From Sedimenticola_A sp040506895 (GTDB taxonomy: Bacteria; Pseudomonadota; Gammaproteobacteria; Chromatiales; Chromatiaceae), in the NCBI GenBank assembly GCA_040506895.1, contig JBEVVY010000001.1, positions 3,705,116-3,769,115 of the forward strand: a DNA stretch of 64,000 bases, given 5' to 3'. The notes under the pieces are model-generated. The model was not told the DNA's origin. It ran no database searches and was given only the letters and a program-made list of their open reading frames with translations. The first letter of the stretch is position 1. The number at the start of each line of letters is the position of its first letter. Both the position numbers and the translations under genes were made by a program. Below are positions 35,928-44,049 of the stretch, piece after piece.

Positions 35928-36253
35928 ATGATGGCATAGTAATGCGGTTTTCATCTACTGATTTTCAAGGGTGTGGATTTCCTGAGGAATATGCATTTTG
36001 GGCAATATTATTCTTTTCAGTTCTTCTTGTGGTTTCTTTTGTCATGTTACATCTTCTTGTAGACGAAGACTTTCTTAAGGAGAAAGCATGGTTACCTGTG
36101 GTTTTTTTTATATTTAAAAGAGAAGCATTTTCTGTATTGGGGAATTATGTAAGATTCGTATTGTTGGTTGCCTTTTTAATCCTACTAATGCTGTTTATAT
36201 CTAGTTATCTTTTTTACGAATTTGGCATTTATGATTGTGGAGTAATATATTAA
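35924..36253 (+). CDS. Small three-helix membrane protein, probable immunity protein
   Basis: A 109-residue protein beginning inside the RHS stop codon (ATGA overlap at 35924-35927; ATG 35928 and 35931 are alternatives). It has three predicted membrane helices (~23-45, ~53-62 weaker, ~76-97) and ends FYEFGIYDCGVIY. Base composition is strongly AT-rich compared with the RHS core, like the toxin tail. Position directly after an RHS toxin is typical of cognate immunity genes; a membrane location would suit a pore-forming or membrane-acting toxin tail. No family recognised. Confidence 0.55.
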   Translation: MNDGIVMRFSSTDFQGCGFPEEYAFWAILFFSVLLVVSFVMLHLLVDEDFLKEKAWLPVVFFIFKREAFSVLGNYVRFVLLVAFLILLMLFISSYLFYEFGIYDCGVIY

Positions 36254-36256
36254 CGC

Positions 36257-36354
36257 GATAAATGGGGATAGGGATAAATGGGGGATAAATGGGGTCAGGG
36301 TAAATGGGGTCAGAGTAGACTTTTTAGGGTAAATGGGGTCAGAGTAGACTTTTT
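36257..36354 (+). repeat. Direct repeats of AAATGGGGTCAGA(GTAGACTTTTT)
   Basis: Two exact 25-base copies of TAAATGGGGTCAGAGTAGACTTTTT start at 36301 and 36330, preceded by degenerate GATAAATGGGG units at 36257-36300. The core GGGGTCAGA recurs inside the transposase remnant end (36735-36750) and inverted as TCTGACCCCAT at 37500-37511, followed by AGAGTAGACTTTTTT. These are probably the REP-like termini of the adjacent transposase elements. Confidence 0.7.
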
Positions 36355-36413
36355 GAGATAGCGCGTTAGCGAAAAAAATTTGCCCGAAACAAGGAATTAT
36401 ATTCTTAAGTAAT

Positions 36414-36755
36414 ATGGCTAGATTACATCGAATTAACCCACCCGGAATAGCACAGCATATTATTCAGAGAGGGAAAAATCGGCAGGTCTGCTTTTCAGCA
36501 GATGAGGATTATACAAACTATTTTAACTGGTTGATGGAATACGCAGAGAAGTACAAACTTTCCATTCATGCTTATGTGCTGATGACAAACCATGTCCACA
36601 TTCTGGCAACGCCAAAAGAGGAAACAAGCATCCCAAAGACTATGCAATCTCTAGGGCGTCAATATGTACGCTATTTCAACTACAGCTATAAACGCAAATC
36701 AATGCGAATCAATGGCGAATCAATGGGGCGAATCAATGGGGTCAGACTCGATTGA
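36414..36755 (+). pseudogene. Truncated REP-associated tyrosine transposase
   Basis: A 113-residue remnant of a RAYT (Y1/IS200-like HUH) transposase. The N-terminal half is normal (PPGIAQHIIQRGKNRQVCF, HAYVLMTNHVHILATP with the HUH metal-binding pair), and the homologous neighbour continues YFNYTYDRTGTLWEGR. Here the frame breaks off after YFNYSYKRKS and runs into repeats of CGAATCAATGGGGTCAGA, the element-end sequence, so the catalytic Tyr region is gone. It ends 27 bases before the intact copy. Almost certainly inactive. Confidence 0.8.
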
Positions 36756-36782
36756 TCAAGCTTTCTACCTTGCATTAAATCT

Positions 36783-37505
36783 ATGGCACGATTACCCAGA
36801 TACTCTATACCCGGTCAACCTCAGCATGTAATCCAACGGGGTAATAACCGAGAGCCTGTTTATTACGATGAGGCTGATTACCGGTTTTACCTTGAAAAAC
36901 TGGAAGCTGCCTGCAAGCAACATGATTGTGCTGTTCATGCCTATGTGTTGATGACAAACCATGTTCATCTCTTGATGACGCCGAATAGCGGTGAGGGTAT
37001 CGGCAAGGTTATGCAGATGCTTGGCCGCTATTATGTTCAGTATTTCAATTACACCTATGACCGCACAGGGACATTATGGGAAGGTCGCTGCAAAGCCACA
37101 CTGCTTGATTCAGAGGCGTATCTCTTGACCTGCATGCGCTATATAGAACTCAATCCAGTTCGCGCCGGTATGGTAGAGCATCCCCGTGACTATCCCTGGT
37201 CAAGTTATCACCGTAACGCGCTGGGTGATGAGGATGGGCTGGTTTCAGATCACCTTGTCTATAGAGAACTCGGCGCGTCAGGAGAGGAGAGAGAGTCTGC
37301 CTACAGGTCGTTATTCAGAAATCGAATTGCAGAGCGTACTCTAGAAGAACTGAGGGAAGCGACAAACAAGGCGTGGGTGTTAGGAAATGATCGTTTCAAG
37401 CAAAAGATTGAACGCGAACTGGACCGGCAAGTGACTCCGAAGCCGAGGGGTGGTGATCGGAAGTCAAAGGCTTACCAAGAATCTAGGAAATTCAATCGAG
37501 TCTGA
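36783..37505 (+). CDS. REP-associated tyrosine transposase (RAYT)
   Basis: A 240-residue, apparently intact single-copy transposase of the RAYT group, which nicks single-stranded DNA at REP-like hairpins. HUH motif TNHVHLLMTP (~58-67) and the catalytic-helix context CMRYIELNPVRAGMV (~118) with WSSYHRNA after it are all present. The stop codon lies within TCTGACCCCATT, the inverse of the upstream ATGGGGTCAGA repeats, so the gene is bounded by its own repeat type. Next to an element remnant, an RHS toxin and a broken secretin gene, it marks a rearranged spot. Confidence 0.88.
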   Translation: MARLPRYSIPGQPQHVIQRGNNREPVYYDEADYRFYLEKLEAACKQHDCAVHAYVLMTNHVHLLMTPNSGEGIGKVMQMLGRYYVQYFNYTYDRTGTLWEGRCKATLLDSEAYLLTCMRYIELNPVRAGMVEHPRDYPWSSYHRNALGDEDGLVSDHLVYRELGASGEERESAYRSLFRNRIAERTLEELREATNKAWVLGNDRFKQKIERELDRQVTPKPRGGDRKSKAYQESRKFNRV

Positions 37506-37576
37506 CCCCATTGCAAGAGTAGACTTTTTTGAAATAGGAGTATATTCGTGAACACTATATTCCCATGAGTTAATAA

Positions 37577-39558
37577 TTAATCAAAGAAGGTTATTTGGTT
37601 TTCGGATTCATCTTTCTCCAGTCTATCAATAGATATCTCTCTAACAGGTGCTGCTTTCTGAGTATCTGAGTACGTATTCTCATCTAAGCTCCCCATTTTA
37701 GGTATTTCGTCCGGGACAAAAAAAGAGTTCGCCTGCTGTGCCTGTAATGTCTGCATGCTTTCCAGGTTGCTGTACTTTCTCTGTGTAAGCAGTGTGCCGG
37801 TGCTTTCATCACGGATAATGACAGGGCGGAGAAACACCATTAGGTTTGTCTTGACGAGGCTTGCGCGTTGACTTCTGAATATTTGACCAAATAACGGAAT
37901 GTCACCCAACAGTGGCACCTTCTCTGTATTCTCTTGCAGGTCGTCTTTGATGAGGCCGCCGAGTACGATGGTCTGGTTGTTGTCCACCAGTACTGTCGTC
38001 GAAATTGTTCTCTTGTTTGTTGTCAGCCCAGTGCCTGAGGTTCCGCTTTTCACATTGGATACTTCCTGATCGATGATGAGCTTTACCGTGTCACCCTCGT
38101 TGATTTGTGGTGTGACCGACAACTTGATACCCACGTCATGCCGTTCGATGGTCTGGAAGGGGTTTTCACTGCCGCTTGAAGTATTGGTGTATTGCCCTGT
38201 CACGAAGGGGACATTCTCACCGATGTGGATGGTCGCCTTTTCGTTGTCGAGGGTCATCAGGGTCGGTGTTGAAAGGATGTTGGTGTTGCCATCGCTTGCT
38301 ACCGCTTTGAGAATGGCGCGCAGGCCACCGTTGCTGAAATACCCAAGACTCAGTCCGCTGCCAGTGCTTCCTGGGAAATCTGAGCGGTTACTGCCTGTTC
38401 CGGTGGAGAGAGGCAGGTTGGTCAGCCCGTAATAGCCTTCAGTTGTCTGATCAGTCTGCCATTCGATACCCAGTTCCTTTGCCCGGTCGTACGATACCTC
38501 GGCGATGATGCCCTCGACCATGACCTGTGCTCTTCTGATATCCAGGCGGGTAATGACACTTTTCAGGGAGGTCATCAGGGTAGGGGGGCTGTAATGACAA
38601 GGGCGTTCGTTGTCTCGTCGGCTTCAATATGAAACAGATTGTTTGCTTGGGCTGAATTCGTATTGCCACCCTGTTGGTTTGCCTGGTGACTTCCAATCCC
38701 CTTGAGTACCTCGACCAGGTTTTTTGCCAGGGCATAGCGCAGATAGATTACTTCGGTGTTGCCCTGCTGTTCGCCTGGTGTGTCCAGGTGCGAGATAAGG
38801 GCGCGGTATTGGAGCCTGGTCTGTGGATCACCGCTGAGAAGAATACTGTTGGTCCGATCGTCAGCTACCAACGATACGGATGCCTGTGTGCCCGGCTTTG
38901 AGTTTGCAGTTGTCCGCTGAAGGCTTGTTAGAACTTTGACAAGATCGCCCGCACGGGCGTTCTCAATGGTTATGACTTCAAGGCCTCTGTCGCTTACACG
39001 GTCGATTCTGGAAACGATGGTGATCATGCGCTTCACGTTGGCAGCGGAGTCAGAGATGATCAGTACATTACTGTCGGGATGGGCGCCCAGGTAGGCCTGT
39101 TGCGGCATCAGGGGTCTGAGGATAGGAACAACCTGTGAGGCATTGATATTCTTTACTTCAATGATGCGTGTAATGGTTGCATCACCACCCAGGGTGTCGT
39201 TGTTGCCTGTGGTGTCAATGCTCTCCTGCTTGGCTGCTGCATCGGGTACGATCTTGATCACATCTCCGCTGGGTATTGCCGCATAGCCATGTACCTTGAG
39301 CACCGAAAGAAAAATGTCGTAGATGTGGTCGCGGTTGGTTGGGGTGGTCGAAATTACGGTAACCCTGCCTTTCACCCTGGGGTCGATCACGAAATTCTTA
39401 CCCGTAATTCCGGATATGCTGTTTATCAGTGCACGGATATCCGCATCTTTCAGATTCAGGGTCATCCCGGGTTCTTCTGCAGACAGGTCGAGTGAAAGCA
39501 CCATGGTCAGGGCAAGCAGGGAGTGAATGATTTTTTTCAGATGGAGTTTGATATCCAT
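37577..39558 (-). pseudogene. gspD: GspD-like secretin, split by a frameshift
   Basis: Two adjacent frames together make one type II secretion outer-membrane secretin of ~660 residues. The upstream part (38575-39558, 327 residues) has a signal peptide and N0-N3 domains (MTLNLKDADIRALINSISGITGKNFVIDPRVKG). The downstream part (37577-38575, 332 residues) begins SLKSVITRLDIRRAQVMVEGIIAEVS and contains the secretin core (LSTPTLMTLDNEKATIHIGENVPFV, LGGLIKDD, VPLLGDIPLFGQIF). Family members read straight through NALVITAPP-x-LMxSLxSVI; one missing base in a run of six C (minus strand; G at 38583-38588) causes an early stop. It could be a real mutation, phase variation or a sequencing error. No other gsp genes are present. 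Confidence 0.85.
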
Positions 39559-39939
39559 ATCCTTGTTTGTTGTTTCGCGTCTGCAGTCATCGGTTAACGA
39601 ATCGAGGGCTCACCGTTCACTAGGGGAATAGTAAAAACGCATTTAAATCATGTGCATAGGTGTTCTGTTATCGATATCGAATAGTAATATAATTCCCAAG
39701 CATATGCATATTTTATGAGGATGTTTTGTGTTCACAGGGCAGGGTATTTAGAAAACCGAAAAGATGCTTTGGAAGGTAATGAAGAGGAGGGAGGTCTGAT
39801 TCGAATATGTATTGCGATGACTACCCCTTGAGCTACAGCGATAGGCTTTCGGATTGAATACAGACTGAGAAATCAGTTGCCACAGAACCTTGTCATGGGC
39901 TCTGTGGCAGTGAAAATAATACTTAAAAGAATAAAGTTT
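39559..39939. other. 381-base gap upstream of the secretin gene
   Basis: AT-rich, no convincing gene. It should hold the secretin promoter: 39660-39720 contains AATAGTAATATAATTCCC, including the 11-base word shared with the repeats at 5032 and 36391. Near the psd end lies an inverted repeat (39879-39908). A stretch at ~39790-39840 looks faintly like a decayed tRNA on the minus strand (D-arm-like TAGCTCAAGGGGTAGT and TTCGAATC) but lacks a foldable cloverleaf. Confidence 0.5.
39879..39908 (-). terminator. Hairpin downstream of psd
   Basis: GCCACAGA (39879-39886) and TCTGTGGC (39901-39908) are perfect inverted repeats about 30 bases beyond the psd stop on the minus strand. No strong T-run; moderate candidate. 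Confidence 0.4.
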
Positions 39940-40872
39940 TCAGGTGGCGTCTTCGATCGGTTCGATTCCCACCTCACGGAGATGAGCAATCGCCTCGCCC
40001 ATCTGTACCTTGCCGCCGGGGGTGAGCTTCTCTGACCATTCGATAGCCTCTTTGCCGAACAGCAGGATCACGGTCGAGCCCATGTTGAAGCGGCCCATCT
40101 CGTCACCTTTATCCAGCTCTACACTCTGGGGCGTTGTACCAACGTAGTCCCACTGGCTCACCCTGCGCGTGGCGGGTGCAACGGTACCGGCCCAAACGGT
40201 ATCCATGCTGGCGACGAAGATTGCGCCGACCATGATCACGGCCATGGGGCCTGCCTCGGTCTCGAACAGGTTGATTACCCGCTCGTTGCGGCTGAACAGC
40301 CTGGGCACGGTCCGGGTGGTGGAGGGGCTGACGCTGAACAGGCGGCCCGGTACATGGCTCATGCGGGTCAGTTTGCCACCCAGGGGCATGTGGATGCGGT
40401 GGTAGTCCCTGGGGGAGAGGTAGATGGTGGCAAAGCTGCCATCGGCGAAACGGCGGGTCGCTTCGCTGTCGCCGCCCAGTAACTCCTCGAGTGTGTAGCT
40501 CTTCCCCTTGGCCTGGAAGATGTTCCCCTCCCTGATTTCGCCGGCCTGGCTTACGGCACCGTCCACCGGGCAGAGTATGCTCTTGTCATCCTGGTCCAGT
40601 GGGCGCGCATCCGGCTTCAGGGCGCGGGTGAAGAAGGCGTTGAACGAGGCGTACCTTGCCGGGTTGGGCTCTTCTGCAATACGCATATCCACGTCGTAGA
40701 TGCGGATCGCCGCCTTGATCATGCGGTCTTTCAGCGGTGCCCACTCGTTGCGGGTCAGCCAGTGCATGGCCTGGGAGAGCAGGTGATGGGGCAGCAGGTA
40801 GAGCAGCAGGGCGAAGAGGCGGTCCAGGATGGAGATCTCTTCATTTCCGCTGGCGGTATTTTGTGAATTCAT
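39940..40872 (-). CDS. psd: Phosphatidylserine decarboxylase proenzyme
   Basis: A 310-residue inner-membrane-associated enzyme making phosphatidylethanolamine from phosphatidylserine. The proenzyme cleaves itself between Gly and Ser in FNMGSTVILLFG (~265), leaving the pyruvoyl Ser; the usual motif is LGST, here MGST. Conserved Asp and His positions of the catalytic triad are present in SILCPVDGAVSQ and YHRIHMPLGG. Length is near the E. coli enzyme. It stands alone, minus strand, divergent from the B12-sensor operon. Confidence 0.94.
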   Translation of the reverse strand: MNSQNTASGNEEISILDRLFALLLYLLPHHLLSQAMHWLTRNEWAPLKDRMIKAAIRIYDVDMRIAEEPNPARYASFNAFFTRALKPDARPLDQDDKSILCPVDGAVSQAGEIREGNIFQAKGKSYTLEELLGGDSEATRRFADGSFATIYLSPRDYHRIHMPLGGKLTRMSHVPGRLFSVSPSTTRTVPRLFSRNERVINLFETEAGPMAVIMVGAIFVASMDTVWAGTVAPATRRVSQWDYVGTTPQSVELDKGDEMGRFNMGSTVILLFGKEAIEWSEKLTPGGKVQMGEAIAHLREVGIEPIEDAT

Positions 40873-41082
40873 TGAGGAGTATGGGCCTTTGCTACGGGAT
40901 TCGGGCGATGGTACCCGTTACCCTCTGGTCGGTAAATAGCTGAATGGGAATCGAAGTTCTTTCAGAGTCTGTGATCGGGGTCGCTATATGAAATATCGGG
41001 TGACTTCCCCGTGAAGAGATGCTTTCTGGACTAATGTTACTAACAGTTGAGCAGTGTAATACCTCTGGAAAATGATGGTCAT

Positions 41083-41382
41083 ATGTTTGTCGCGCTGAGC
41101 AAGTTCGTCGTCGCCAACGGCATGGAGTCGGATGTGCTGGAGGCGTTCAGGAACAGACCGCACAAGGTTGATGAGGAAGAGGGCTTTGTCCGCCTGGAGG
41201 TGATGACGCCCGTCGATCACCCTGAAGAGTTCTGGCTGGTGACCTACTGGACCGATGAGGCGAGTTGGAAACAGTGGTACAGGAGTCACTCGTTCAAGCA
41301 TGTTCATACCTGGATGCCGAAGGGACTCCGACTGGTACCGAAGAGCAACGAGATACGCTATTTCAACCTGCATGCAGAGTAG
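41083..41382 (+). CDS. Antibiotic biosynthesis monooxygenase-fold (ABM) protein
   Basis: A 99-residue ferredoxin-like alpha-beta protein. The N-terminus MFVALSKFVVANGMESDVLEAFRNRP and the DEEEGFVRLEVMTPVDHPEEFWLVTYWTDEASWKQWYRS strand-helix pattern are typical of ABM and IsdG-like proteins, which act on small aromatic molecules or haem without a cofactor. ATG 41083 is chosen over the upstream TTG at 41047. It lies ten bases before the B12-binding protein gene and is probably the first gene of that operon; a role in handling a tetrapyrrole would fit but is speculative. Confidence 0.75.
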   Translation: MFVALSKFVVANGMESDVLEAFRNRPHKVDEEEGFVRLEVMTPVDHPEEFWLVTYWTDEASWKQWYRSHSFKHVHTWMPKGLRLVPKSNEIRYFNLHAE

Positions 41383-41392
41383 GGGGAGAGCC

Positions 41393-42436
41393 ATGGCCGG
41401 TGACAAGTTCACAACGGAAGATTTCGCGGACCTTGATGTCAGTCGTATGGCGGTTGCGGTCACCGATGCCTATTTCAAACATCACCCGGAACTAGGTCCC
41501 GGCGTGCAGCTGAGGATGAGAGAGAAGTGCCACCAGGATGTCGGCTATCACTACCAGTTTCTTTCCGCAGCCATATTGTGTGACTCCAGGGATATTTTCG
41601 AACAGTATGCCGCCTGGCTGAAAGAGGTGTTTGAAAGCAACAATCTGCCGCTCTCTCACCTGGAGGAGTCCTTTGAGCTGATCAGCAGGTATATTGGTGA
41701 GCGGGTACGGCCAGAGCTGTCAGAGGCCGTTGCAGAGGTGATGCGCAGTGGCATCGAGCAACTGACAAAGCCGGGAATGCTGGTGCCGGTGGAGACACCC
41801 GCTAATGCCCTGGTGCTGCCCGGTGCGAAACCCTATACCGATGCGCTGCTGGTGGGAAGCCAGCGACATGCAGGCCAGGTCATCAGCCAGGCCCTTGGAG
41901 AGGGCCAGAAACTGGTCGATGTGGGTGTCGGGATCATACAGCCTGCGATGTACGAGGTTGGGAGGCTTTGGCAGGCCAGCAAGATAACGGTAGCCCAGGA
42001 GCACCTGGCAACGGCGATTTCCCAAACGCTGCTGGCCCGCAGCCTGATGGCCGAAGAGTATGCCGAGCCCAACGATCGGCGGGCCCTGTTCGCCTGCGTA
42101 GCAGGCAACCACCATATGCTCGGTTTGCGAATGGTCAGTGATGCATACGAGGTGGCGGGTTGGGATGTGGATTTTCTCGGTGCCGATACCCCGGCGGAGT
42201 CGATAATACAGCTGGTGGATGAATCGAAACCCGATATGATCGGCCTGTCGGTCAGTATGCCTGGGCAGATGATGGAGTTATCGGACCTGGTTCAGAGGAT
42301 CAGGGGAGAGTTCTCCGGCAGCAGGCCCGTGATCACCGTGGGTGGCCAGGTGTTGAACAGTTTCGGTGAGCTGACCAGGGGATTGGGTGCCGATGAGTGG
42401 TTTACCGATGCCAAGCAAGCGGTGGAGAAGGGGTAG
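41393..42436 (+). CDS. Cobalamin-binding sensor protein, CarH-like B12 module
   Basis: A 347-residue soluble protein; GGGGGAG lies just upstream of the ATG. Residues ~1-125 are an uncharacterised helical domain. Residues ~145-220 form the four-helix cap of MetH-type B12 modules, containing W193 followed by nine residues and E203-H204: the Wx9EH signature of B12-dependent photoreceptors such as CarH. Residues ~230-345 are the Rossmann B12 domain with GNHHMLG (H241 as lower Co ligand; usual Asp/Glu is Asn239), SVSMPG and TVGGQ. Position 194 is Gln where CarH has the second His used in its light state. The stop codon overlaps the GTG of a GGDEF gene, implying an output through c-di-GMP. Confidence 0.85.
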   Translation: MAGDKFTTEDFADLDVSRMAVAVTDAYFKHHPELGPGVQLRMREKCHQDVGYHYQFLSAAILCDSRDIFEQYAAWLKEVFESNNLPLSHLEESFELISRYIGERVRPELSEAVAEVMRSGIEQLTKPGMLVPVETPANALVLPGAKPYTDALLVGSQRHAGQVISQALGEGQKLVDVGVGIIQPAMYEVGRLWQASKITVAQEHLATAISQTLLARSLMAEEYAEPNDRRALFACVAGNHHMLGLRMVSDAYEVAGWDVDFLGADTPAESIIQLVDESKPDMIGLSVSMPGQMMELSDLVQRIRGEFSGSRPVITVGGQVLNSFGELTRGLGADEWFTDAKQAVEKG

Positions 42437-43410
42437 TGCAAACGCTCTCCTGTGATCAGAGTATCTGTTTCCCGGACATCCTTCGGCATGTCAGCTCGGT
42501 TGCCGTGGCGGTGTTCGATCGCCATGGTCATCTCGTCGACAGCAATACCGGCTTCAAGGCGCTACTGAAGTTTGCCGAGCTCGATGAACGCGGGGATATT
42601 CGAAAGCTGTTCGTGCAACCCGGCTTTGATGAACTGACGGCTGTCCATGTGGATGCTGATACCGAAGACGCTGTGGGACAGGTCTTCTCGGGGGTATTGA
42701 ATCTCGGCAACCTCGATATCGCGGTCCGTTCATTGCATGGCACGGTTTACAACAAGGCTGAGCGGTTTCTGTTGATCGCCGAATACGACATCAATGAGTA
42801 TGAGTTTCTGAGCGCCTCGGTTCTGGATATGAACGAAGAGATGGCGCAGATGCAACGCCAGCTGAAAAAGCTCAACAATGAACTCAAGCGCAGTGAGCAG
42901 AAGTTGCGCGAGGCTTCAATGACGGATTACCTGACAGGAGTGCCCAACAGGCGGCATTTCATGCAGCGCGGATTGCAGGAGCTTGCCGGGTGTGAACGCA
43001 GCGGTCAGCCATTGACCCTGGTGATATGCGATCTTGATCATTTCAAGCGTATCAATGACCAGTTTGGGCATGATGTGGGAGATGAGGTCCTGGTCTGGTT
43101 CTCGCGCAAGGCCCTGGAGGTGATGCGCACCAATGAGATCTTTGCCCGTTTTGGTGGTGAAGAGTTTGTCTACCTGCTGCCGAATACCCGGCAGGATGAA
43201 GCCTGTCATCTTCTGCAGCGATTGCGGGAGGCCATGTCCGAGAACAACCCTTTGCAGGACGAACGGCCGGTTACAGCCAGTTTTGGCGTGGTGGAGTGGA
43301 GCAGGGACGAGGCCATGGAAAATATGCTGAAGCGGGCAGACGAGGCGCTTTACAAAGCCAAGGAGCAGGGCAGGGACTGTATCGTCTGCGCCTCTTCTGC
43401 CGGAGGCTAA
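42436..43410 (+). CDS. Diguanylate cyclase with PAS-like sensor domain
   Basis: A 324-residue protein starting at GTG 42436, which overlaps the last base of the B12-sensor stop codon (TAGTG), with GGAGAAGGGG upstream. Residues ~10-120 look like a PAS fold (VAVAVFDRHGHLVDSNTGFKALLKF); ~125-160 are a coiled-coil linker (EEMAQMQRQLKKLNNELKRSEQKL); ~165-324 are GGDEF with intact FGGEEF and LTGVPNRRHF. The inhibitory site position reads RTNE instead of RxxD, so product inhibition is probably weak. Translational coupling argues that the B12 protein controls this cyclase. Confidence 0.92.
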   Translation: MQTLSCDQSICFPDILRHVSSVAVAVFDRHGHLVDSNTGFKALLKFAELDERGDIRKLFVQPGFDELTAVHVDADTEDAVGQVFSGVLNLGNLDIAVRSLHGTVYNKAERFLLIAEYDINEYEFLSASVLDMNEEMAQMQRQLKKLNNELKRSEQKLREASMTDYLTGVPNRRHFMQRGLQELAGCERSGQPLTLVICDLDHFKRINDQFGHDVGDEVLVWFSRKALEVMRTNEIFARFGGEEFVYLLPNTRQDEACHLLQRLREAMSENNPLQDERPVTASFGVVEWSRDEAMENMLKRADEALYKAKEQGRDCIVCASSAGG

Positions 43411-44039
43411 CGGGCTGCAACCGTTTTGATGTCTTCGGCCATCTCAGTTGCACTTACCCGCCCCTTGAACAGGCCGGTCAACTCCCCGGCCGGATCTATC
43501 AGCGCCATGCTGGTGCTGTGGTCGATCACTGCATCCGCAGCAGATGACCTGGCCTGGTAAACGACTCCCAGCTGTGTTGCCAGGTTGCGTATCTCGCTCT
43601 CTTCCCCCGTCAGGGCGATGAAATCGCTGCTGAAGTGATCGATGAAGGGTGCCAGTACTTCGGCTGTGTCCCGTTTGGGATCAACGGTGACAAAGACGGT
43701 CTGCATCCGCTTCTGCAGGTCGGGGGTGGCGGCCAGGCGGTTGTGTACCCGGGTGGCTAGGGTGAGCATTTCTCGGGCGGTCTGTTCGGAGTTGCTGTAG
43801 CCGAAGATGACCAGGCTCCAGTGCCCCTCCAACCGCTCGTTGGTAAAGGGCTGGTTGTGCTGATCGGTCAGCTGAAATGTTTCCAGTTCCAGGGGAGTCT
43901 GCATCAGGTGCAGGTTGAGGGTCTGAACGTAGTAGCTGGAGTACTTGTTGCCCCAGTGGTAGCCGCCATAGAGTGCAGCCAGGGCAACGGTGAAGAGTAT
44001 CAGTTTGTAGATGGGGCTGCGTTTGGGTTTCTGTCGCAT
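43407..44039 (-). CDS. SCO1/SenC-like thioredoxin-fold protein lacking the copper cysteines
   Basis: A 210-residue membrane-anchored protein (helix ~12-28) with the SCO fold: LTDQHNQPFTNERLEGHWSLVIFGY, FVTVDPKRDTAEVLAPFI and the distal His in VIDHSTSMALID (H174). Normal SCO proteins bind Cu(I) through CxxxC in FGYTHCPDVCP; here the loop is FGYSNSEQTARE, with Ser84 and Ala88 in place of both Cys. It cannot be a standard CuA metallochaperone. It is the last gene of the TRAP-Usp-rhodanese run, ten bases behind the rhodanese gene, and its end overlaps the convergent cyclase gene by four bases. Confidence 0.82.
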   Translation of the reverse strand: MRQKPKRSPIYKLILFTVALAALYGGYHWGNKYSSYYVQTLNLHLMQTPLELETFQLTDQHNQPFTNERLEGHWSLVIFGYSNSEQTAREMLTLATRVHNRLAATPDLQKRMQTVFVTVDPKRDTAEVLAPFIDHFSSDFIALTGEESEIRNLATQLGVVYQARSSAADAVIDHSTSMALIDPAGELTGLFKGRVSATEMAEDIKTVAAR

Positions 44040-44049
44040 TCAGTGGTCC

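Noticed and set aside
36257..36354. Short direct repeats as a CRISPR array
   Set aside because: Units are only two exact copies with 4-base spacing, no spacers of CRISPR length, no cas genes; they match RAYT-associated repeats.
37577..38575. Second secretin frame as an independent gene
   Set aside because: It starts in mid-domain and joins perfectly to the upstream frame after a one-base correction; better read as one broken gene.
39785..39845. Possible tRNA on the minus strand
   Set aside because: D-arm-like TAGCTCAAGGGGTAGT and TTCGAATC words are present, but only ~45 bases apart and no acceptor or anticodon stem can be formed. At most a decayed fragment.
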